From the NCBI GenBank assembly GCA_047967505.1, contig CM106539.1: a DNA stretch of 64,000 bases; one strand, written 5' to 3'. Position 1 is the first letter of the stretch. Every line of letters starts with the position of its first letter. Of this stretch, positions 10,413 through 21,840 are shown one piece after another. The notes beneath the pieces were generated by a model. It made no database searches. It had not been told where the DNA came from and was given only the letters and a program-made list of their open reading frames with translations. The stretch comes from Dipteris shenzhenensis. Lineage: Eukaryota > Polypodiophyta > Polypodiopsida > Gleicheniales. The position numbers and the translations under genes were made by a program.

Positions 10413-10833
10413 CAACTAAGTTCTTCAACATATCAGCCACTCAATAGTCATGGGAGAGAATTGTCAATGCTTTGGAGATAGCTACTAGGAACAAGAATGG
10501 AATAAGATGGAGGTGGGACATAGCACTTGGTGAATCCATAGGGTGGAGATGAGGGTGGAGCAAGAGGTGCAACAAGAGGGTTGACTAGAAGACAATGGCA
10601 TAGAAAAGGGCATAGACAAGGACATAACAATATGAAGTGGACACGGGTTGTAGAACATGGGTAGATCAGTGTGAAGTTGATGAGGGTGTTGGAGAAAATT
10701 ATGTTGGATTAGTGTTAAGTGGATGAGGCTACATGGCACTTATATAGCCATTGCAAACCCAGCCACCTTGATGAGCAATTGCCTATTTAAATCAAATTGT
10801 AGTCAACAAGTAGCTAGCTTCATAACTAAGGGG

Positions 10834-10845
10834 CACTACAAGAAA
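10834..10845 (+). mobile_element. CACTA-type terminal motif, unit 1
   Basis: CACTACAAGAAA is the usual outer end of plant CACTA (En/Spm-like) transposons. It is preceded by ggg and followed by tgtttcccacc. A matching inverted end (TTTCTTGTAGTG) was not found in the window, so an intact element cannot be delimited. Confidence 0.45.
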
Positions 10846-11504
10846 TGTTTCCCACCATGCCACTTCCTTTTGAAGGGGGTAAAGGGCAAAATCCTGAACC
10901 CCCTTTGAAGCGTGTTGTAGGCTTTAGTGACCATAGTGGTGGTATCAGGTGGTCATTCCATCATGCAAGCCTCGTGGTGGATAAAGGAGCATGGTGGTGG
11001 CTATTTGATTGGTTGTAAGCATCGAAGCTAAAAAAATAAGTCATCTCAATTAATCCTAATCAAAGTTCTAGGGCTACCACTCAATCCTCATCACACCATC
11101 ATTTCACTTAGATGATGCTATCTTCTCTATAAGTTCTCCCAACTAATATTATGTTTCATCACATAACCAAATTTGTGACTATGAAGTTGAATATAACATA
11201 AGTTACAAGGGTTACAAGGTCTAAACTAGTGCTCAATAACCGATTCTACTAGTGGCAATAGTTAGAAGCTATGCATGTGATCCCTAACAAGTAGTAACTA
11301 GTAGTGTTAGCAGATGACCGATTTCCACAATTATTATAAATGTCCACGTCCTAATGCTTATTGAATGCTAACATGGTGGCCAATTTTCTTCAACATGAAA
11401 ATTGGTAAATCTATGACTATGAAGTTCAACATATCATAAGGTACAAGGGTCTTGACTAAAACTACTACTCACTAATTGGTTCTACTAGTGGCAATAGTTA
11501 GAAG

Positions 11505-11825
11505 TCATGCATTGCCACTAACGAGTAGTAACTCATAGTGTCTCAAAATCCTTCTCTCTACAACTTTTCCTCCCCATACCTTGAAATCCTTTGACTTGTA
11601 AATTTTGTTCCTTTTACTGATCATGGAACTCTTAGAGGCACACTCTGAGGTCCAGTACCCTCTAGCTAGCTCCTCTGTGACATCCAATGGTTCCACGGCT
11701 CCAGCTAGTCTTGCAATCATGACATCCAATGCATCCATTGATCTCTCGATAAATATCTTTCTCAAACATCTGAGGGAAGTAAATGTGAAGAAGGATATAT
11801 TGTGTGTGTGGGTGCTACAATCCAC
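11505..11825 (-). pseudogene. Unrecognised 106-aa minus-strand ORF in the tandem duplication
   Basis: The frame has a non-repetitive composition and ordinary amino-acid use (LRKIFIERSMDALDVMIARL, then EELARGYW and KSKDFKVWGGK). The counterpart in unit 2 (about 12960-13240) keeps recognisable sequence but is broken, for example around tctcgatcaatatatttttgag. It could be an exon of a captured gene or part of a transposase. I cannot assign a function. Confidence 0.25.
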
Positions 11826-12284
11826 ATCAACACAAAGATGGTTGAGGACATGCTCAAACTCCTTGGAGGTAGTTTGTAGGCTAGTTTCTTAGAGCATATC
11901 GGCCACTCGATAGTTGTGGGAGAGAACTGCCCACTGCTTTGGAGACATCTAGGAACAAGAATAGAATAAGACAGAGGTGGGAGATATCACTTGGTGAATC
12001 CATAGGGTGGAGACAAGGGTGGGGCAAGAGGTCCAAGAGGAGGGTTAACTAGGAGACAAGGGTGGAGCAATGTGAAGTCAATGAGGGTTGTGAAGATGAG
12101 ATTAGAGAACTGTGAAGTTGATGAGGGTGGTTGAGACAATGATGTTGGATCAGTGTGAAGTGGATGTGGCTACATGGCACTTAATTCCACTACACACCCA
12201 CCCACCTTGATGAGAAATTTTCTATTTTGATCAGATTTTTGATCAGATTGTAGTCAACAAATATCTAGATTTATAACTAAGGGG

Positions 12285-12295
12285 CACTACAAGAA
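12285..12295 (+). mobile_element. CACTA-type terminal motif, unit 2
   Basis: CACTACAAGAA, in the same context (taactaaggggCACTAC) as the motif at 10834, shows the duplication includes the transposon end. No opposing terminal inverted repeat was seen. Confidence 0.45.
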
Positions 12296-13395
12296 TTTTT
12301 CCCAACATGGCACTTCATTTTAAAGGGAGCAAAGGGCAAAATCCTGAACCCCATTTGAAGCATGTTGCAGGCTTCACTAGCCATAGTGGTGGTATCATGT
12401 GGTCATTCCATCATGCAAGCTAGGTGGCTCTAGGAAGCTGGTGATGGCTGTTTAATTAGCTACAAGCTTGGAGGCTAAAAAGTAGAAAAATTAAGTCATC
12501 CTAGTTAATCCTAATCAAACAACTAGGGCTACCACTTAATTCTAATCACACAATCATTTCACCTAGATGATGCTATATTCTCCATCATTTTCCCAACTAC
12601 CATTATCTTTCATCACATACGTTGAAGATAACATAAGTTTCAAGGGTTGCAAGGTCTAAAACTAATGCTCACTAAGTGATTCTACTAGTGGCAATAGTTA
12701 GAAGTCACGCATGTGATCTGTAACAAGTAGTAACTAGTAGCATCAGCACAGTGGCCAATTTCCATAGTTATTATAAATGTCCATGTCCTAATTAAGCCTA
12801 TTGAATGCTAGCATGGTGGCCAATTTTCTTCAGCATGAAAAATACCTAAATCTATGATTGGTAAGTTGAAGATAGCATAAGTTATAAGAGTATTAACTAA
12901 ATCTATGGCTCACTAAAATTGGTTTTGCTAGTGGCAATATTTAGAAGTCACGCATGTGATCACTAACTAGTAGTAATTGCTAGTGTCTCAAAATCCTTCT
13001 CCTTGCAACTTTTGGTCCTTGTACCTCAAAATCCTTCTCCTTGTGAATTTTGTTCTTTCTGAAAATCATGGAAGTCTCAAAGGCACAGTATGGGGTCCAT
13101 TATCCTCTATCCAGCTCCTTTGTGACATTCAGTGTTTTCATTGCTCCAACTAGTCTTGCAATTATGGCATCCAATGCATTCACTGATCTCTCGATCAATA
13201 TATTTTTGAGACGTCTAAGGTTTCTCCAGAGAGGTTGATAAGATAGTCAAGAGTTTGGCATTTCCATGAGCCACAAAATGTTGGACAAAGCACCCACAGA
13301 CGTGCGCACAGATGCATTTACTGAACTAAAAAAAAACTTACAGGCATGTCTATTTCCCTACACGTAGTTTGTAGGCTGATTTCTTAGAGCATCCA

Positions 13396-14390
13396 TGGAA
13401 GACACAAGACTTCATTAAGGGCATTTCTTTTTGAATAATTGAGGAGTAGTGGCAAGTTAAAGCAATAATAGAGCAATGGCATGGAGATAAAGTCTCCTAT
13501 TCAAAGGTGAGTGTGAGAACCCTAATAACCAACCTAAAGAACCATTTTGAGCATAAATTGTTAGAGTGCAATGCACCCATTGGACAATGTTCTTATGACT
13601 CACTTGCACAAAGTTGACAAACAAATGAGGAAGGTACAGAGGAGAGTTAATGAAGAATACTCAAATGTGGCATTCGAGCAACATCTCAAGGAGGATGCTT
13701 AATCCAAGGAACAATTGGCACAATCCAAGGTAGATACAACACACATAAGGGAATTTCTAGTATGGCTGCAAATTGAGACAGTTGAGGCAAAGGCAAATGA
13801 AGCTAAAAATTTTGGCTATGGAGCAGAGGAAGAGAAGAAAAGAAGCAGAGAGGCAAATCAAGTGCCTACAGAAACAATTGAAGGACACTAGCTATTGTTG
13901 AGGCTCTAGTTTTTGTATGCTGACTCTACCCCTGTGCACAAGATAAGATGCAAGCCATGTTGTTGTAACACAGGATGAGGATCCAAGTGGATGACATACT
14001 AGACATTCACCTGGGAGACATGGAAATTTATCTCCATGAAGCAATGCACCAATATGACCACATCTTAGATCATTCAAAGCTTGTTGGTCTAAGTCAAATT
14101 TTGTGTGTTTGCAACAACACACATTCTAGTCTTTGAGTCTCTTGATATAACAAGTCTTGTGATGCTCAAAGCTCCTATACCCAATTTTTATGTTAGAGTT
14201 CTCACCCTCAAATCTCTACTCATCCAACAAATTGGAAAGAGTATTCATTAAACCTATGCAAACTAAAAATCTATGTAGACTAAGGGTACAACCAACAAGA
14301 TGGCTTTGACTAGGATAGTGGATTCGACTAGCACGTTATCTTTGACTAGCATGTTTGCTTCACTCGGCCAGTGCAATTTATTCAACTAGC
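13396..14390. other. No gene recognised
   Basis: About 1 kb of mixed sequence with short frames. A stretch at about 13600-13890 reads on plus as a charged segment (near 13640-13860, rich in Glu/Lys codons) but has no long frame. Nothing is supportable beyond this. Confidence 0.4.
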
Positions 14391-14440
14391 ACGGTCGCTT
14401 TAATACCAACACGATGGTTTTATCTTGCCAAAAAACATTC

Positions 14441-14990
14441 TCTCTCTCTCTCTCTCTCTCCCCCTCTCTCTCTACCCCAACCCTCATTTCATATGACAAG
14501 AGCTTTAAAAAGTGCTAACAAGTGCTCAAATTTTGCTTATATGCACTCAAAAAGTACTATTACATTGCTTGAAATGTGACATAAGCAAGTGGGTCTGCTA
14601 AAAAGTGAAACCATTGAGCCTTACTATAAATTTCTCAACCATCTAGCGTGAATATCAACCCCCCCCCCCCCCCCCCCGAATTGCATAAAATGCAAATGAA
14701 AATTAGCTAGCATAATAGCAATAGACAAAGTGCCTACACAACGATTGATATTTCTTCCCTCCTTGACAAGTAGCTCCCTTTCTCTTGCTTGTCCCTAACA
14801 AGTTTTAGCCTCATGGATTCGGTAGAAAATATTCCTCCACAAGCTAATGCATGCAACATGATGGATGAAACTAGCAAATGAATATTGGCTCTCCATCATC
14901 ACCCTAATCTTCACAAAAAATGGCTACACCCAACTAGAACTAGCACGGTGCTTGTTCTTTCAATTTCCTAGCTTGGAAAAGAATATTTCG

Positions 14991-15064
<74 letters not shown>

Positions 15065-15072
15065 ACTCTCTC
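14441..15072. repeat. Microsatellite-bearing direct repeat: (TC)n, C19 and (TC)n
   Basis: A (TC)n run at 14441-14473 and a longer one at about 14990-15065 follow similar contexts (ctagcacggt..., tgccaaaaaacattc / cttggaaaagaatatttcg). A C19 homopolymer lies at 14659-14677. Sequence after the C runs is similar too (gcataaaatgcaaatgaaaatt near 14682, ataagatgcaaatgagaata near 15096), suggesting an old direct duplication whose microsatellites then diverged. Confidence 0.75.
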
Positions 15073-15099
15073 CCCGCCCCCCAAAAAAAAATTTATAAG

Positions 15100-15735
15100 A
15101 TGCAAATGAGAATATACCAGCATAATATTAATGAGAAACAAAGATATCCAAAGATATCATTGGAAGTTCGATTGACCTACATCGTGTCAAGCCTGGATTC
15201 GCAATTTGAGTATGAAACTAAGTACTCAGTGTACTATGTGGAAGGAGCAGAAGATTTAATCCCTATCTATGCAAATCAAGTTCGGCCCAACACATATCAA
15301 GCGCCAATCAAGTGCTATGGTTGTGGAGAGAATCAATGGATTGCAAAATGCCCTCATCGTGGTATGCCCTGCTACTTTCTAACCACTCTACAGAGGTTGT
15401 GGCATTGGCCATATTTGTATGGATTTTCCCATGAAAAATAACCAATGTACAGCTAGTTCAACACCACTAGAGGACGATCTTTGTGAAGTCCTAGAGTACT
15501 TCAAGAACTACACCATAGGTAGTGTCCCCATAGCAATGCTAAGACCGATAAGAGAAACTGAAGTGCAAGAAATTGATAGCATTGTAGAGACTCCAATCTA
15601 TGAGGGATCAGCCAAAACTAGAACAATAAGCCTCACCCTTGAAGGGGAAGAAGAGAAATTGGTATTCATTGGGAAACAGCTCACACAAGAAGAGGAAACA
15701 AAGCTAAAAGCACTCCTAATTGAATACTAAGACTA
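15100..15735 (+). pseudogene. Gypsy gag C-terminus and start of pol
   Basis: The first frame (15100-15441) ends gag with a zinc knuckle, CYGCGENQWIAKCP (about 15313-15354), whose His is replaced by Trp. The next frame (15419-15730) is the pol N-terminal linker (LTLEGEEEKLVFIGKQL, EETKLKALLIEY) just before RT, matching the style of 21400-21480. No retropepsin DTG/DSG motif is visible between them, so the protease has been deleted or has decayed. Confidence 0.65.
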
Positions 15736-16160
15736 CCTAGCCTGGCCATACAAGGAAATGAAGGGAATTTCACTAGAAGTGGCAGTACATATGATACCTA
15801 TTAGGGAAGGTGCCCACCCTAATGTATGTGGACCTTATAGAACAAATCCAAAATATGGCACCATGGTCCATGAACGAACTAGAAAAACTCTTAGATGCAG
15901 GATTCATCTATGAGATAGAGCACTCTAACTGGGTTTCACCCATCATCATCGTGCCTAAATGTAATAAGAAGCTAAGGATATGTGTTAACTTAAAGAATGT
16001 GAATGCCACCACAATCAAGGATCACTATCCCCTACCTTTAACAAAAACAGTGTTGGAAAAGGTGGTTGGGGATCAGAGATATGCAACTTCTTGGATGGCT
16101 TTAGTGGCTATAACCAAGTGCAAATTGCCCCCACCAACCACTCAAAAATAGAATTTACTA
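15736..16160 (+). pseudogene. Gypsy reverse transcriptase, N-terminal part
   Basis: The frame shows the conserved RT opening: ELEKLLDAGFIYEIEHSNWV, PIIIVPKCNKKLRICVN and IKDHYPLPL, which is the motif 1-2 region of Ty3/Gypsy RT. The sequence then degrades near the FLDGFSGYNQ position (cttcttggatggctttagtggctataacc at 16086-16114). The YxDD catalytic segment expected at about 16300-16450 is not readable. Confidence 0.75.
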
Positions 16161-16439
16161 TATGCATGGGGATTGTAATGTTGCTCTACCAATGTGCTCT
16201 TTGAGTAGGTATCCACTACGAGCTTTGAATCCATGCTCATTTAGCATTCCTATCTATGTCATCAAAGAGGGAGAAATTCCTAAGAGGGACATTGCATCAC
16301 CACTCACCTAGGTCCTAATTTAAGTTCAAAACAGGGCAATCACCATAAATCCAAAGGCACCATGGATTCCCTAAAAAGTAGAGAGTATGGAATCTCCTAA
16401 ATCCAAAAGACTATAACTCATGGTCACCCACGGAGTTGT

Positions 16440-17486
16440 TTTGGGACACATCGTTTCTCAACATGGGATTGCAACTAACATGGACAAAATCAAAGTAATC
16501 ATGGAATTGCCTCCTCCTAAAATTCCAAAGGTGTACAAGTCTTTATGGGGCATGACGGCTACCATAAAAGATTTATCTTGTGGTATGCCATGATAGCCAG
16601 ACCACTTTACAAATTGTTGGTAGAATTCTTATGGACTGAAGAGTGCGACCAAGCCTTTGAGCTTTTAAAGTGGCACCTAATCACAACACCCATCCTTATA
16701 TCTCCCAATTGGGATATTGATTTTCATGTTCATACTAATGGCTCCAAGTATGCAATTGGGAGTGTGCTTTGCCAACCTGGTGAACATAAGAAGGACTACC
16801 CATTCTACTTTTCCAGCTGACAACTTAATGATGCAAATATCAACTATACAATGGTGTATATTGTTAGGAAATTTTGACACTATTTATTGGGAAATGATTT
16901 TGTCTTCTACACCGACCATTAAGCATTGCTTTATCTTGTGAACTGTTCGTGTACAATAGGAAGAATAACCAGATGACTCCTCTTGCTTCAAGAATTCAAC
17001 TTCAAAATAGTGGTCTGCAAAGGTGCCCAACACTACATTGCCGATCACATGTCTCGTGTCAAGTCGGGAGAAGAAGCCACTGGAGTAGAAGATGATTTTC
17101 TAGATGCCACATTATTTCAACTAGATGCTATTTTAGAATGGTGTGCAGATATCATTGGGTACTTAATGGCAGGAATACCACTCCTTGAAATGAAAGCAAT
17201 GGTTGGATGCCAAAAAACTAATTCTAAAAGATGCATCCTATCAACTCATTTTGCAGGACAACTATACAAGATGGGCAAGGACCAGGTTTTAAGTAAATGT
17301 GTAATGCCACATGAGATCATGCCAATCCTCAGTGAAGTCCATGAAAGCATTGCAGAAAGACACTTCCAAGGGGAAGAAATAGCAAGAAAAGTCCTTCTCG
17401 CAGGCAACTGGTGGACAACACTTTGGGAAGATGCTTATGAATATGTCAAAAGCTATGATGTAAGCCAATGGACTACTAAACCATAG
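16440..17486 (+). pseudogene. Gypsy RT thumb/RNase H and integrase zinc domain
   Basis: A connection segment (about 16545-16820) has YHKRFILWYAMIARPLYKLL, FLWTEECDQAFELLK and PILISPNWDIDFHVHTNGSK, followed by a broken RNase H. The frame 16983-17486 holds the RNase H end (FKIVVCKGAQHYIADHMSRV) and the integrase H2C2 zinc domain (EVHESIAERHFQGE ... VKSYDVSQ). The second Cys of the zinc site appears changed. Stops near 16818 and 16940 break the chain. Confidence 0.75.
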
Positions 17487-18295
17487 CACAAGGACTTCAA
17501 TCCCCTAACAACATTCTTTGCACAAAAACCATTTGAAAACTGGGAGATTGATTATGTGGGACCCATAAAATCAAGCAACAAAGGGAACACATGCACACTA
17601 CATCATTGTGGCCACTGATTACTTTACCAAATGAGCTGAAGCTAAAGTAGTCAGAAAGGCAGATGGCAAAAGCACAACAAGGTTCTTATATGAGAAGGTG
17701 ATCACCCAATTCGGATGTCCCATTGAAATTATTTGGATAAAGGCATGCATTTTGTCAATGAGGTTATCCAATAACTCTTGTCTGGCTTTATGGTGATCCA
17801 CAAAAAAAGCACACCCTACTACCCCTAAGGGAATGGATAGGCCGAATCCACCAACAAAATATTATGCATTATCCTCACCAAGGTAGTAGAACCAAAGCAT
17901 TCTGATTGGGCAGAGAAACTAAATGCAGCCTCATGGGCATACTGAACCACACTCAAGGTTAGTACATGGAATACATGTTTTCACTTGGTGCACGTCCTTG
18001 AAGTTGTGGCCCCACTAGAATTTGTAATACCAAGTCTATGCATAGTAGTACATGAACACATGGGAGATCATGCATCCATGAAAGAAAGACTCTATCAATT
18101 GGAGAAGCATACAGAGACCAGATTAGTCACCTACCATGCTATGATAACAGAAAAACGCAGAAGAAAGGCATGGTTTGATAGAAACCTTAAAGCCAAAGAC
18201 ATGAAGGAAGGTGACTTGGTCTTTCTATACAATGCCAAAGTCCACAAGGGCAAACTAAAATATCTAGGTCAAGGACTTTATAGAGTTTAAAAAAT
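17487..18295 (+). pseudogene. Gypsy integrase core and C-terminus
   Basis: The nucleotide sequence encodes WEIDYVGPIK near 17535 (first Asp), an FVNEVI-type segment near 17750 (second Asp region) and a YYPxGN-type segment near 17815, in shifted frames. A readable C-terminal frame follows (17985-18290: MKERLYQLEKHTETRLVTYH, KRRRKAWFDRN, GDLVFLYN). Each part matches the minus-strand remnant at 8390-8970, so the two belong to one family. Confidence 0.75.
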
Positions 18296-19254
18296 GAATC
18301 CCATTAGAGCTGTACTACTAGATTAATTGGATGGAGTCCAATTCAACACAGCCATAGATGAGAGCCGATTGAAGTGCTACTACTTCAACACGCAAGCCAT
18401 CCCTGACAATAATGAAGATTTGGGAACCCCAAGTCTTCCATAGTTAGCTTTAAATTGGATCACAAGCACTCACTGGCATATGCACATTTTTGCACATATA
18501 GTTTGCACTAGTTTGTTACACAGGCACTCATTGGAATATGTATGTTTTTACACCTATAGATAGACCTAATTGATTTCAAACTAGGGCTTAGGAGTGATGA
18601 TTGAGTCTTAGTTCCCTAATGAAATCCCACAAATAAGCATATAGTTAGTTCCTTCCTAGTCGATACATCATGTGCACTCACACAATTTTGCATAAGCACA
18701 TAGTAGATTGCATCAATAAAATTATCACACACTTTCATTCCACACTCTCAAAGCATGAACTGACTTCACAAATAGGACAAGAAGCTATTCCAATTCTCAA
18801 GACAATTTGATGAAAGAGTCAGCCTCAGCATTGAGAACCCCGCCAAATATCACAGTCGTCTCCTCGTGCACAAATATCAGACATGCATACAAACTAATCT
18901 ACAAGTTCGATGATCCCATCCAATATGAATGTAGGATAGCAAGAAATGCCAACGATAAAAAAGATTCAATAGCCTCAGTAATGAGACCCCGCTAAACCTC
19001 TTTTGAAGAAGATTCAACGATAGAGTCCAAAGCCTCAACAACAAGATCCCCATCAAAATCCACAACCGTCTACCTCTCCTTAAGTGGATACCAACTTCCT
19101 AAAAATAGAGTAGACATTTTAGAGTGTGAAGAGATTACAATGCGATCAACTTGCCACAAGTTCCATCCCCACTGGGTTACATGCATGGCATCCCAACTCC
19201 GTGATTACTCTAGGCCATAACGCGAGGATGGGTAATAAAATGGATCTCGGAGTA
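18296..19254 (+). other. Gypsy 3' non-coding region
   Basis: From the integrase stop to the 3' LTR there is ~960 bp of low coding potential. A short in-frame continuation (VQFNTAIDESRLKCYYF, about 18340-18395) belongs to the pol tail. Two near-repeats (gcactcactggcatatgcacatttttgcac and gcactcattggaatatgtatgtttttacac) lie at 18466-18552. The third ORF of the 4510-10180 element is absent here. Confidence 0.5.
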
Positions 19255-20420
19255 TGTTGTCTTTGTACCAACATGGACTTAGGTAGCACAAAATGTGTGT
19301 GTAGAGTAGTGGCAAAGCTCCACTTGTACTTGCATAAGGCTAGGAATATTCTCTCTTAGGAATCCTCAACATGCATCTTCAACATGCAAGTCCTACATGC
19401 ATGTTCTACATGCAAGTTCTACATACGATTCCTACATGCACTTTGTACATGCAACTCCTACATGCATGTTCTACATGTCACTTCTACATGCAACTTCTAT
19501 ATGCACATCCTATATGCAAGTTCTACATGTAGAATGATAATGTTTTATAATTCCTACATACAGAGAGAGAAGCTCTCCAACTTGTATAAATACCCCATAA
19601 TGGAATGAAGCCTACACTCTTTGGGGCATTATGTTGAGTTCTACTTTGGTATTCCTAGCAATTGTCTCCAAGTGTCCATGTTCCCTTGCAATCCACATCC
19701 AAAAGCATGTCCTAACCATGCCTCCTACTCCCCTCTCCTCCAACCTTGCAACTCCTCCTTTCCCTCTCCTCCTCCCTTCTCCCCCCTCTCCTCCTCCCCT
19801 CTCCTCTAACCTTGCAACTCCTCCTCGCCCTCTCCTCCCTCTTCTCCTCCCCTCTCCTCCCTCTCCTCCTCCCTTCTCCTCCCCCATGGTTTTACACCTT
19901 CTTCCTCTCCTACTCCTATGGTCCTCCTAAACCATTCTCCCTTAGATTAGTCCTTCAACCCTTGACCTCCATGATCTATGAGGGAGATGAGTTCTCCCAT
20001 GTACTCTACTCTGGACCTTGGATCCTCCTTCTAACCCTAAAACTTCTTCTAAACTTGGAACCTCTCTAAACCTTGGAACTCCTTCCGAGCCCTAGAAACT
20101 CTTCTGAACCTTGAACCCCTTCTGAACCCTGAACCTCCCTCTACACCTTAAACTCTTTGTAAATCTTTCAACCCCCAATGGAGGCAAAAGCTTTCATTAC
20201 CACAACCATGATGATGCACGTTCCTTTCATACAAACATGCGCGATGTTTTCTTACCACATTTAAGCCTACATCTCTCACCGAAATACAACCCAAGGTCCT
20301 AAGCTACACTTATGCTACCAATGATGACATCGATATATTTGTAGGTGACAAAAAGCCTCCAAATCTTGCATACCTAGAACACCCTACTCTTCCTACGGAA
20401 GCCATGGGAAAGAGCCAACA
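19255..20420 (+). repeat. 3' LTR of the plus-strand Gypsy element
   Basis: The LTR starts near TGTTGTCTTTG at 19255 (left edge approximate) and ends ...agagccaaca at 20420. Shared landmarks with other LTRs are tgtgtgtagagtagtggcaaagc (19297-19319), ataaatacccc as a TATA-type motif near 19585, ggaatgaagc near 19602, the CCT tract (19735-19880) and the cctacggaagccatggg end. It differs from the others by a tandem tctacatgca array (19378-19540). No PBS follows, so it is a 3' or solo LTR. Confidence 0.65.
19378..19540. repeat. Short tandem array of tctacatgcaa(g/c)t
   Basis: About a dozen imperfect 12-15 base units built on tctacatgcaagt or cctacatgcatgt lie within the LTR. They are rich in ATGCAT/ACATGT palindromic words. 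Confidence 0.8.
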
Positions 20421-20429
20421 ATGATAACA

Positions 20430-21840
20430 CTAATGCAGCTATCCCCATAACCTACTGGAACCAAAAATTTGATGGGGGAGCGGGTGTGAATGTCTACACC
20501 AAAGAATGTTGGGAGAGGTGGGGAAAACCTTTCCTTGAGCAAACCCATCTGGTAGTAAAGCTAGCCGATGGTGAAACTTCTAAAACCCATGGGAGTTCTC
20601 ACAGGTATTAACATTGAAGTATTTGACTTCACGTAACCCGTTCAATTTATGGTCATGGACTTCACCCAACAGCCCGGATATGAAGGCATCCTAGGTAGGC
20701 CCTTCCTGCAAATGTACAGACTCATACATGATTGGCACATGGACAACATCTATTTATGGCTTGAGGAGCAAATCGTGTGAGTGGACCTGTGTACATACAA
20801 GGCCATGGAATCTGACACAACTGACAGGACCATATCCCTGAAACTGTTCGAAACTTGTGAGAGAGAGGGTGATGGGAAGGGGACACATGAATTTTGGTAT
20901 GCACCTCTCCTCGAGCGAGTGCATATTTTGCCAAACATTAACGTCCCAAAGAGAATAGTATTCCAAATAACAACCCCTGAGCGTGGAGAGTTGAGTATGG
21001 TGGTACCCCTCAGAATGTTTAACATGCTCAAACCCTGCAAGGTGAGCAGGGGGCAATAAAGGTCAAATTAGACCTCCATTGGCTACTATTCACCAAGAGT
21101 TCTCCTCCAATTGGGGACCTTGGTTGAGTAAATTTACCTCTCCAGTAGACTCCATGAGTGCCATGAAGGAGCCCCCCTTAAGTCCGAATCTCCTAAGTTC
21201 CAAAAGCCCGAATGTTCCCACCAAACGCAAGAGGGAAACCACCCAAGGTGAGTGGAGGAGTAGAATCTTATACTAGTAGGCCAAGAGAACCTAGGAAGAA
21301 GGGTGCTTACAAGGATACAATGGCCCCACTAAGGTTAAGGAAGTAAAATTGGTGCCAAAAGGGGTATACCCACAGCTAGTATACATAGAAGATGACCTCA
21401 CCCTCAATGAGGAGCATGCTTTAATTGCCCTCCTCCGAGAGTAAAAGGCCTACATGGCCTGGAAGTACACAGACATGAAGGATGTGCCTGCTAAGGTTGT
21501 GCAGCACATGATACCCATGCTAGATGACATCAGACTAGTGCGACAACATCCCTATCCTATGAATCCCAAATATGCGCTCATAGTGAGGGAGGAGATTAAA
21601 AAACTAATAGATGTAGGATTCATCTATGAGATAGAACATACAGAGTGGGTGTCACCCATTGTGATAGTCCTGAAGAAGAATGGAAAGATTCGAGTATGTG
21701 TAGACTTGAAAAAGGTCAATGCCGCCACAAGGTGCAACCACTACCTATTGCCTTTCACAGAACATGTTCTAGAAAGAGTAGTCACGAAGGAAGCTTACAA
21801 CTTCCTAGATGGATTCTTGGGATACAATTAGGTATTCATT
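20430..21840 (+). pseudogene. Gypsy protease-to-RT fragment
   Basis: Near 20640-20780 the plus frame encodes the retropepsin C-terminal signature in GYEGILGRPFLQMYRLIHDW. The linker frame 20781-21059 follows (ERGELSMVVPLRMFNML). The frame 21454-21831 is the RT N-terminus (IKKLIDVGFIYEIEHTEWVS, IVLKKNGKIRVCVDLKKVN, FLDGFLGYN). RT stops abruptly at about 21840, where unrelated sequence begins, before the YxDD box. It is from a related but separate element to 15100-18295, as the RT sequences differ. Confidence 0.75.

Larger units (their letters stand above)
10413..13395. repeat. Direct tandem duplication, unit ~1.47 kb, possibly CACTA-derived
   Basis: Unit 1 runs from about 10413 to 11880 and unit 2 from about 11881 to 13395. 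Matching landmarks include catatc(a/g)gccactc(a/g)atagt at 10428/11896, cttggtgaatccatagggtgga at 10526/11991, the CACTACAAGAA motif at 10834/12285, ggtggtatca(g/t)gtggtcattcc at 10940/12389, and gcaatcatgacatccaatgcat against gcaattatggcatccaatgcat near 11714/13158. Unit 2 ends with gtagtttgtaggctgatttc, matching the unit 1 end at 11869. Divergence is moderate with many indels, so the duplication is not recent. Confidence 0.8.

Noticed and set aside
14865-15098. Ser-Leu repeat protein frame
   Set aside because: Encoded by a (TC)n microsatellite.
19612-20069. Overlapping frames on both strands in the CCT tract (also 50751-51041)
   Set aside because: Low-complexity LTR sequence, repeated in other LTRs.
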